Shown: piece by piece, positions 8,042 through 14,095 of the stretch | Layout: each line of letters starts with the position of its first letter | Numbering within the stretch: position 1 is the stretch's first letter | Source of the DNA: Dorea sp. CAG:317 | Lineage (GTDB): Bacteria > Bacillota > Clostridia > Lachnospirales > Lachnospiraceae | NCBI GenBank assembly: GCA_000433535.1 | Contig: FR892679.1 | Location: forward strand, 161,445 to 187,960 | DNA length: 26,516 nucleotides | Direction: 5' to 3' | Notes under the pieces: generated by a model | Database searches by the model: none | What the model saw: only the letters and a program-made list of their open reading frames with translations | Told to the model about the DNA's origin: nothing | Program-made: the position numbers and the translations under genes

Positions 8042-8099
8042 AGCCCCGGGGGAAAAGTAAAATGTCCCCCGGGGCTTTTTGCAAGTTTACCCCGGGGGA
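8042..8099. terminator. Overlapping bidirectional terminator with three G+C-rich arms
   Basis: A perfect 12-bp stem AGCCCCGGGGGA (8042-8053) with TCCCCCGGGGCT (8065-8076), followed by T5 counting the last stem base, terminates the plus-strand peptidase gene. A third arm, CCCCGGGGGA (8090-8099), repeats the first and can pair with the same middle arm, giving a hairpin downstream of the convergent minus-strand gene that ends at 8108. Confidence 0.85.
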
Positions 8100-8107
8100 C
8101 ATAATCA

Positions 8108-10096
8108 TTATTTTTCATTTCTGAACTGGATCGGTGTCATATTATATGCTTTTTTGAACAGTCGGTTAAAATGTTCTACGTTCTGATATCCTACGCTGAG
8201 CGCAATATTTTCAACTGTCATATTGCTTCCCTTTAACAGAGATTTTGCTTTCTTCATACGAATCTTTTTCACCATTTCTCCGAATGTGATCCCTGATTTT
8301 TCTTTGATGTATTTTGATATATACGGTTTTGAGAGATAGAATTTTTCTGCCAGATCTTCTAACGTAATATCAATATAATTTGCCTGAATATAGTTCATGA
8401 TCTCGACCATTCTGGCATCCTGACAGCTTTTTGAATTGCCAAGCTCTTCTAATTTATTCACCGCAACAATCAGCGCCTCTATGGAAGCTCTGATAATATC
8501 AGGATCAATGCCGACTCCCCAGAAGGTTTTTCCTTTGCTTATAATGCCCACGTATGCAACCGCTTTGGAAGATGAGCCTTTCGACTGAGAATGTTCTTCA
8601 TAGAAAGTAAGTTCATAACTGATATTAAAATATTGTTTGATAGCATTGCTTACGGCGTCAAGACGTCCATTTCCCATTGCAGTAACAACTCTCGTCTCTC
8701 CTGCATGATTGATCGTTGCCTCTGCTGTAATACCATCCCCCTGCTTAAAGTGACATTCATCTACATGGAATACCGGTTTCGTATTAATATAATTATCTGA
8801 AAAGATCTGATATACCCAATCCGGTGTTAATTCCTTATGTGCCTTATCAGATACATCTTTCACCAGATAACCGACTTCTGCACGCATTGCCTGAGGAAGG
8901 TTGATTCCATGACTCTGTTTTAAAATGTAGTTTACACCACCCTTACCGGACTGGCTGTTGATACGGATAACATCAGAGTCATACTGTCTTCCGACATCTT
9001 TCGGATCGATTGGAAGATAAGGAACTGTCCATGTATCACACTGCTTCTCATCACGATAAGCCATTCCTTTAGCGATCGCATCCTGATGAGAGCCGGAAAA
9101 GGCTGTAAATACAAGGTCTCCGGCATATGGCTGACGTTCATACACATGCATTCTTGTAAGCCGTTCATAAGTCTCTCTGAGCCTTTTCATATTTGAGAAA
9201 TCAAGTCCCGGATCAACACCGTGAGAATACATATTCATTCCCATCGTAATAATATCAACATTTCCGGTACGCTCTCCGTTTCCGAATAACGTTCCCTCAA
9301 TACGGTCAGCTCCTGCCAGAACGCCAAGCTCCGCTGTTGCAACGCCGCATCCTCTGTCGTTATGAGGATGAAGACAAAGAATTACATTATCTCTGTATTT
9401 CAGGTGTTTATGCACGTATTCCAGCTGACAGGCAAATACATGAGGCATAGCATTTTCAACGGTTGTCGGAATGTTAATGATTGCCTTGTTCTCTTTCGTC
9501 GGCTTCCATACATCCAATACCGCGTTACACACTTCTACTGCATAATCCACCTCTGTGCCCGGGAAACTCTCCGGACTGTACTGGAAAGTAAAATTACCAT
9601 CTGTCTCAGATGCCAGCTTTAACAGCAGCTCGGCACCGTCAATAGCAATCTTTTTGATCTCTTCTTTACTCTTTTTAAATACCTGTTCCCGCTGTGCTAC
9701 CGAAGTGGAGTTATAAAGATGAATCACTGCATGAGGCGCTCCCTTAACTGCTTCAAACGTCTTCTTAATAATATGTTCTCTTGCCTGTGTAAGCACCTGT
9801 ACGGTCACATCATCCGGAATCATATTTTTTTCGATCAATGTTCTCATAAACTGATATTCTGTCTCAGAAGCCGCAGGAAATCCAACTTCTATCTCCTTAA
9901 ATCCTACATCCACCAGCATCTGGAAAAATTCTAATTTTTCTTCCAGACTCATAGGCTCGATCAACGCCTGATTTCCATCTCGCAAATCTACGCTGCACCA
10001 GATTGGTGGTTTTTCAATTGCGTCTTTCTTTGCCCAGTCGTAAGTAACTTCCGGCGGCATAAAATAGGTTTTCTCATACTTCTGATAATTTTTCAT
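8108..10096 (-). CDS. leuA: 2-isopropylmalate synthase fused to a C-terminal AraC-type DNA-binding domain
   Basis: A 662-residue fusion. Residues 1 to about 550 are a full-length LeuA of the long form. It condenses acetyl-CoA with 2-oxoisovalerate in the first committed step of leucine synthesis. The metal/catalytic motif VDLRDGNQAL has Arg39, Asp40 and Gly41; His243 and His245 lie in HPHNDRG; GTLFGNGERTGNVD follows, and the C-terminal regulatory (leucine-sensing) domain ends near KTFWGVGIDPDIIRASIEAL. After a linker of about 12 residues, residues 563-662 are a complete AraC/XylS domain: the first helix-turn-helix at about 578-600 (TLEDLAEKFYLSKPYISKYI) and the second at 627-648, with the signature IALSVGYQNVEHFNRLFKKA and ending TPIQFR. 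The frame is continuous with no stop between the parts. GAGAGGAAG precedes the ATG. The enzyme call is firm; a gene-regulatory role is inference. Confidence 0.95.
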   Translation of the reverse strand: MKNYQKYEKTYFMPPEVTYDWAKKDAIEKPPIWCSVDLRDGNQALIEPMSLEEKLEFFQMLVDVGFKEIEVGFPAASETEYQFMRTLIEKNMIPDDVTVQVLTQAREHIIKKTFEAVKGAPHAVIHLYNSTSVAQREQVFKKSKEEIKKIAIDGAELLLKLASETDGNFTFQYSPESFPGTEVDYAVEVCNAVLDVWKPTKENKAIINIPTTVENAMPHVFACQLEYVHKHLKYRDNVILCLHPHNDRGCGVATAELGVLAGADRIEGTLFGNGERTGNVDIITMGMNMYSHGVDPGLDFSNMKRLRETYERLTRMHVYERQPYAGDLVFTAFSGSHQDAIAKGMAYRDEKQCDTWTVPYLPIDPKDVGRQYDSDVIRINSQSGKGGVNYILKQSHGINLPQAMRAEVGYLVKDVSDKAHKELTPDWVYQIFSDNYINTKPVFHVDECHFKQGDGITAEATINHAGETRVVTAMGNGRLDAVSNAIKQYFNISYELTFYEEHSQSKGSSSKAVAYVGIISKGKTFWGVGIDPDIIRASIEALIVAVNKLEELGNSKSCQDARMVEIMNYIQANYIDITLEDLAEKFYLSKPYISKYIKEKSGITFGEMVKKIRMKKAKSLLKGSNMTVENIALSVGYQNVEHFNRLFKKAYNMTPIQFRNEK

Positions 10097-10134
10097 GTCT
10101 CTTTACTTCCTCTCTATCACACATTTCAGTGCTT

Positions 10135-10158
10135 ATTATGTTGAATAATAATTATCAA
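10135..10158 (-). promoter_or_regulatory. Candidate leuA promoter and operator
   Basis: A CATAAT (-10-like, 10135-10140) lies about 40 bases upstream of the leuA start, but no good -35 stands 16-18 bases above it. In its place is an imperfect palindrome, TTGAATAATAATTATCAA (10141-10158), with TTGA/TCAA ends. An 8-mer AGTTGATA on the minus strand (10153-10160) occurs again on the plus strand at 10236-10243. This fits an activator-dependent promoter but is weak evidence. Confidence 0.35.
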
Positions 10159-10205
10159 CTTTGTTGTCTATTTTTAATACTCCCTTATCCTATCATATGC
10201 TTAAG

Positions 10206-10262
10206 GAAAAAAAAAGTGACATTTTTAATCATTTTAGTTGATATATTTTAATATTTCACATA
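10206..10262 (-). terminator. Weak AT-rich terminator after the symporter gene
   Basis: Downstream of the symporter stop, an imperfect AT-rich stem starts GTGAAATATT and ends AAAAATGTCAC, followed by nine T residues on the minus strand. The pairing is poor except for the closing GTGA/TCAC, so termination is uncertain. Confidence 0.35.
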
Positions 10263-11795
10263 TTATCTTTCGGCTTCCAGAGAACGTTTCTTAGTAATCG
10301 TTACCGTCTCCTCATAGCAGGCAAAAATCTGTTCCACCGTCTTTGCCTCCGGTTTCGGTGTAATGATGCTTACAAGCGGAACAACTACAAGCCCTGCGAT
10401 CATTGCCACCGCTCCTGCATTGATCGGAGAGACAATGTAATGAAGAAACAGGTTAGAAACGGTAATACCTACACCTGTGATAAAGCTTGCCCATACAGCA
10501 GCCCTTGTCACACGTTTCCAATATAATCCATACAAGAACGGCGCCAGAAATGCTCCTGCCAGCGCTCCCCATGAAATTCCCATAAGCTGCGCAATAAAGG
10601 TAGATGGATCTAATGCAATCCATACGGATAATCCGATAAAGAACACGACTAAAAACTGCATCCAGCGTATTTGTTTCTTTTCACTCATATTTTTCATAAC
10701 ATTATCTTTTAAAAAATCCAGTGTCAGCGTCGAACTGGAAGTCAGCACTAAAGATGCAAGTGTCGACATAGAGGCTGATAATACAAGCACAACTACTATT
10801 CCGATCAAAAGATCCGGAAGAGACGACAGCATATGCGGAACAATACTGTCAAACACCACACTTCCCGTCTCATCATAGATTTCACTACTGTCAAAGAGAC
10901 GTCCGAATCCTCCGAGAAAATAGCTTCCTCCTGCCACAACACAGGCAAATAATGTAGAAATCACGGTTCCTGTATTAATGGATTTTTCATCCTTGATCGC
11001 ATAAAATTTCCCGATCATCTGAGGCAGTCCCCACGTTCCGAGAGACGTCAGTATGATAACACCTAACAGATTCCACGGGTCCGGTCCAAAGAAGGAAGTA
11101 AATGCTCCCGGCTGTCCCATAGTAACCGGAAGATCGCTTGGAATCTCCGCCATCTTTCTGATTGCCTCCAGAAAACCACCCTGACCGCTTAACACTGCAG
11201 CGATCACCGCTACAATTCCAATCAGCATAATAATTCCCTGAATAAAATCGTTAATGGCTGTCGCCATGTATCCGCCCAAAATTACATAAATTCCAGTGAA
11301 CACTGCCATTCCCGCAACACAATAAGCGTAAGGAATATGAAATGCCATTTCAAACAATCTGGACAGACCATTATAGATGGATGCCGTATATGGGACCAGA
11401 AAAACAAACACGATTGCCGACGCCATGATCTTTAATGCCTTGCTCCCATACCGTTCACCAAAAAAATCAGGCATCGTTTTACTTCCCAGATGCTGTGTCA
11501 TAACCTTCGTTCGTCTTCCTAACACTACCCATGCCATTAAGCTTCCGATCACAGCATTACCGATTCCAATCCACGTACTTGCAATACCGTACTTCCAGCC
11601 AAATTGACCTGCATATCCAACAAATACAACTGCGGAGAAATAAGAGGTCCCATATGCAAATGCTGTAAGCCACGGTCCAACTGACCGCCCGCCAAGTACA
11701 AATCCATCTACACTGGCTGTATGCTTTCTGGAATAGAGTCCTACTCCTACCATGACTGCAAAAAATACGATTAGCAACGTTAATTTGATTTCCAT
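10263..11795 (-). CDS. Sodium:solute symporter (SSS family)
   Basis: A 510-residue membrane protein with about 13 spans. It shows the SSS pattern: an N-terminal span, then FVLGGRSVGPWLTAFAYGTSYFSAVVFVGYAG, YGSKALKIMAS, and VILGGYMATAINDFIQGIIML, the family block where other members read GG..AV..TD..Q. SLGTWGLPQMIGKFYAIKDEKS matches the conserved substrate/sodium region, and VLVLSASMSTLASLVLTSSS the helix with sodium-coordinating Ser/Thr. SSS proteins carry proline, pantothenate, sugars or other organic solutes with sodium; the substrate cannot be assigned here. The start at 11795 has AAGGAAGGG about 6 bases upstream; an in-frame TTG at 11816 overlaps that site and is less likely. The gene has its own promoter and a strong leader hairpin. 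Its position next to leuA may be accidental. Confidence 0.92.
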   Translation of the reverse strand: MEIKLTLLIVFFAVMVGVGLYSRKHTASVDGFVLGGRSVGPWLTAFAYGTSYFSAVVFVGYAGQFGWKYGIASTWIGIGNAVIGSLMAWVVLGRRTKVMTQHLGSKTMPDFFGERYGSKALKIMASAIVFVFLVPYTASIYNGLSRLFEMAFHIPYAYCVAGMAVFTGIYVILGGYMATAINDFIQGIIMLIGIVAVIAAVLSGQGGFLEAIRKMAEIPSDLPVTMGQPGAFTSFFGPDPWNLLGVIILTSLGTWGLPQMIGKFYAIKDEKSINTGTVISTLFACVVAGGSYFLGGFGRLFDSSEIYDETGSVVFDSIVPHMLSSLPDLLIGIVVVLVLSASMSTLASLVLTSSSTLTLDFLKDNVMKNMSEKKQIRWMQFLVVFFIGLSVWIALDPSTFIAQLMGISWGALAGAFLAPFLYGLYWKRVTRAAVWASFITGVGITVSNLFLHYIVSPINAGAVAMIAGLVVVPLVSIITPKPEAKTVEQIFACYEETVTITKKRSLEAER

Positions 11796-11840
11796 ACTGT
11801 TACCCTTCCTTCTCAAACTTCCTTATATCCATCTTCTTAC

Positions 11841-11871
11841 GCTACTTTAAAGCGTTACGCTTTAAAGTAGC
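11841..11871. repeat. Perfect 14-bp inverted repeat in the symporter leader
   Basis: GCTACTTTAAAGCG (11841-11854), loop TTA, then CGCTTTAAAGTAGC (11858-11871). Each arm contains the palindrome CTTTAAAG, the two copies being 15 bp apart. It lies about +10 to +40 from the predicted symporter transcription start. No T-tract follows on either strand, so it is not a simple terminator; it may be an operator or a leader hairpin. Confidence 0.7.
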
Positions 11872-11886
11872 AAAGTTTACTGTCCT

Positions 11887-11916
11887 AGAATAGCATAATA
11901 TTCCTATTGCTGTCAA
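11887..11916 (-). promoter_or_regulatory. Promoter of the sodium:solute symporter gene
   Basis: On the minus strand a perfect TTGACA (11911-11916) is followed after 18 bases by TATTCT (11887-11892). The predicted start near 11880 gives a leader of about 85 bases that contains the 14-bp inverted repeat. Confidence 0.65.
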
Positions 11917-11946
11917 CTGCATTCTTATACAACCGAATAAAACCGC

Positions 11947-11976
11947 AAAAAAAGAGCAGATAAATTATCCACTCTT
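11947..11976 (-). terminator. Terminator after methylglyoxal synthase
   Basis: On the minus strand AAGAGTGGATAA pairs with TTATCTGCTCTT (one 2-base mismatch), followed by a run of T residues ending at 11947. It closes the operon that ends with mgsA. Confidence 0.75.
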
Positions 11977-11995
11977 ATTTTTCAGACACTATATT

Positions 11996-12469
11996 TTATT
12001 TCATCTGCTCAACACGTTCCTGAACGGTTCTCTGGAAATTCTCCACTCTCCGGTTGTATGTTCCATCCATATATTTAGAATGAAGCATAAAATCTGCCGT
12101 TGCAAGATTATTTGCAATCGGGATATCATAGACAACAGCGATACGAAGCAATGCCTTCACGTCCGGATCATGCGGCTGGGCCTCCAGCGGGTCCCATAAA
12201 AAGATCATAAAATCAATCTGACCTTCTACGATTTTTGCACCGATCTGCTGATCTCCGCCTAATGGACCGCTGTTATATCCTTTCACCGGAAGTCCTGTCT
12301 TCTCAGCGATCAGTCTTGCTGTTGTACCGGTTCCGCACAAGAAATGTCCCTTTAAAATTTCTTTATTTTTATCACACCATTCTACCAGTTCTTTCTTCTT
12401 TCCGTCATGTGCGACCAATGCAATATGTTTCGTCTTTCCGATTTCAAATGTTACATACTTATCATTCAT
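11996..12469 (-). CDS. mgsA: Methylglyoxal synthase
   Basis: A 157-residue cytoplasmic enzyme that converts dihydroxyacetone phosphate to methylglyoxal and free phosphate, a bypass of lower glycolysis. All hallmark residues are present: His21 and Asp22 in ALVAHDGKK, the phosphate loop GTGTTARL (46-53), catalytic Asp73 in SGPLGGDQQIGA, and His100 in LWDPLEAQPHDPD. The length is normal. GGAGGAG precedes the ATG, and only 3 bases separate it from the stop of the upstream dehydrogenase, so the two are translated from one message. The family enzyme is inhibited by phosphate, which is interesting given a polyphosphate kinase gene in the same run. A terminator follows. Confidence 0.97.
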   Translation of the reverse strand: MNDKYVTFEIGKTKHIALVAHDGKKKELVEWCDKNKEILKGHFLCGTGTTARLIAEKTGLPVKGYNSGPLGGDQQIGAKIVEGQIDFMIFLWDPLEAQPHDPDVKALLRIAVVYDIPIANNLATADFMLHSKYMDGTYNRRVENFQRTVQERVEQMK

Positions 12470-12472
12470 TTC

Positions 12473-13348
12473 CTACTCCTCCCCTTCTGCTTCATAATAT
12501 TTAATCAATGCCTGTGTGCCAAGATCCCCATATCCTTCTGCTTCCAGTTCTTCATAGTTCGAAAGGACAAGACTTAACACTTCCAGGAAAAGATCACTGC
12601 GATTAGCCTCTGTCAAAGCAATCTTCATATCTTTAATAAAATGCTTGATAAAAAATCCGGGCTCGTAATTTTTTTCCAGAATTTTAGGTGCAAAGAGATC
12701 TAACTGCTTGCTTCCTGCCGCTCCTGTTGCTACTGATTTGATCACTGTAGGAAGATCAAGCCCCTTTGCTTTCGCATAAGTGAGCGCTTCACACACACCG
12801 GACAATGTCCCTGCGATCATAATCTGATTCGCCATCTTTGCGTGCTGCCCGCAGCCTGCACCTCCCTGATAATTGAGGTTGGTTCCCATTGCTTCAAATA
12901 ACGGAATACATGCTTCGTAGTCTTCTTTGTCTCCTCCGACTAAGATTGACAGTGTTCCCGCCTTTGCTCCTGTATCGCCTCCTGTCACCGGAGCATCCAG
13001 TACATGAAAGCCTCGTTTCTTACCCTCTGCATAGATCTTCTCTGACAGCATCGGACTTGTTGTTGTCATATCAATAAGGTAAGCTCCTGATTTGGCACTG
13101 TCTAATATATTTCCTTCTTCAAAATATACTTCTTCTACATCTGCCGGGAACCCTACGATCGTGATCACTGCGTCACAATCTGACACACATTCCTTGATGG
13201 TGCTGTGGAATACAGCTCCCTCGCTGATCACATCCTCTACTTTCGCTTTTGTTCTCGCGAAAATATGAAGCTCAAATCCAGCCTTCATCAGATTTCGCAC
13301 CATGGATTTTCCCATAATGCCAACGCCGATAAATCCAATCTTCTTCAT
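12473..13348 (-). CDS. NAD(P)-dependent beta-hydroxyacid dehydrogenase (3-hydroxyisobutyrate / tartronate semialdehyde reductase-like)
   Basis: A 291-residue two-domain dehydrogenase. A Rossmann fold opens with KKIGFIGVGIMGKSMVRNL (GxGxxG). The substrate-binding motif DAPVTGGDTGAKAGTLSILVGG and the catalytic Lys171 in GCGQHAKMANQIMIAG are intact. Family members reduce small semialdehydes such as tartronate semialdehyde, glyoxylate, succinate semialdehyde or methylmalonate semialdehyde; the exact substrate cannot be read from the sequence. The second nucleotide-binding position is an Arg after a short loop (HIFARTKAKVED), which may favour NADPH. It lies 4 bases after the hexapeptide gene and 3 before mgsA. 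Its pairing with methylglyoxal synthase raises the possibility that it handles a reactive aldehyde, but this is inference. Confidence 0.9.
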   Translation of the reverse strand: MKKIGFIGVGIMGKSMVRNLMKAGFELHIFARTKAKVEDVISEGAVFHSTIKECVSDCDAVITIVGFPADVEEVYFEEGNILDSAKSGAYLIDMTTTSPMLSEKIYAEGKKRGFHVLDAPVTGGDTGAKAGTLSILVGGDKEDYEACIPLFEAMGTNLNYQGGAGCGQHAKMANQIMIAGTLSGVCEALTYAKAKGLDLPTVIKSVATGAAGSKQLDLFAPKILEKNYEPGFFIKHFIKDMKIALTEANRSDLFLEVLSLVLSNYEELEAEGYGDLGTQALIKYYEAEGEE

Positions 13349-13352
13349 CTGT

Positions 13353-14024
13353 CTACTCTCCTTTTTTTTCTACTACTTCACCCTGTCTCTTATAAATGCT
13401 TCCTGCCGGAACATAGCCTCTTACACTGGACAACGGGTAAATATTCGTATGTCTTCCGACAACACTTCCCGGATTCAGAACAGTTCCGCATCCTACTTCA
13501 ACTTCATCTCCGAGCATTGCTCCGAATTTCTTTCTTCCGGTCTCGATTCCACCTTCCGGTGTCTTTACAACGACCAGCTTTTTATCAGATTTTACATTTG
13601 AAGTAATAGAGCCCGCTCCCATATGCGCTTTATATCCAAGCACGGAATCGCCCACATAATTATAATGAGGAACCTGTACTTTATTGAACAGAATTACGTT
13701 CTTAAGCTCTGTAGAATTACCGACTACCGCGCCCTCTCCTACGATGGCATTGCCGCGGATAAATGCACAGTGTCTTACTTCTGCATCCTTGCCGATGATT
13801 GCAGGACCATGAATATACGCAGACGGAAATACGTTTGCCGACTTGGCAATCCACACATTCTCTTCCACCTGATCATACTCCTCTTTGGAAAGTGTCTTTC
13901 CAAGCTCCACAATAAAATCTCCGATTTTCGGAAGCACTTCCCAAGGGTAAGTTACATCATCAAAAATGTCTTTCGCAATTGTTTCATTTAAATCATATAA
14001 TTCATTTACTGTCAATTCTCTCAT
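13353..14024 (-). CDS. Stand-alone hexapeptide-repeat (left-handed beta-helix) protein
   Basis: A 223-residue protein. After an N-terminal helical part (about 1-50), hexapeptide repeats run from about residue 55: NVWIAKSANVFPSAYIHGPA, IIGKDAEVRHCAFIRGNAIV, then GAGSITSNVKS and CGTVLNPGSVVGRHTNIYPL. This resembles the C-terminal acetyltransferase half of GlmU and other sugar-nucleotide enzymes, but the N-terminal nucleotidyltransferase domain with its GxGTRM motif is absent. It is often labelled UDP-N-acetylglucosamine pyrophosphorylase in clostridia, which the sequence does not support. It may be an acyltransferase or a non-catalytic partner. The start at 14024 is set by AGGAG 6 bases upstream; an upstream in-frame start at 14054 lacks one. 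It is followed after 4 bases by the dehydrogenase. Confidence 0.8.
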   Translation of the reverse strand: MRELTVNELYDLNETIAKDIFDDVTYPWEVLPKIGDFIVELGKTLSKEEYDQVEENVWIAKSANVFPSAYIHGPAIIGKDAEVRHCAFIRGNAIVGEGAVVGNSTELKNVILFNKVQVPHYNYVGDSVLGYKAHMGAGSITSNVKSDKKLVVVKTPEGGIETGRKKFGAMLGDEVEVGCGTVLNPGSVVGRHTNIYPLSSVRGYVPAGSIYKRQGEVVEKKGE

Positions 14025-14066
14025 TGTTGTCTCCTGTCTTTCTTCTATCCTCAAGTTACTATGTAA

Positions 14067-14095
14067 AGAATAGCACTTTTCCGGTTATTAGGCAA
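14067..14095 (-). promoter_or_regulatory. Internal promoter before the hexapeptide gene
   Basis: On the minus strand TTGCCT (14090-14095), a 17-base spacer and TATTCT (14067-14072) lie at the end of topB, about 45 bases before the hexapeptide gene start. It would allow the last three genes of the run to be expressed apart from ppk-topB. Confidence 0.45.

Noticed and set aside
8408..8460. The AraC domain as a sequencing or frameshift artefact joined to LeuA
   Set aside because: The frame is continuous, the linker is normal coding sequence, and no separate promoter or strong ribosome binding site stands between the parts; only a weak AGGA precedes Met563.
10097..10262. T-box or leucine leader peptide before leuA
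   Set aside because: No T-box core (AGGGTGGNACCGCG type), specifier stem or Leu-rich short frame is visible.
11841..11871. Symporter leader hairpin as a terminator
   Set aside because: No T-tract follows on either strand, and mgsA already has a terminator at 11947-11976.
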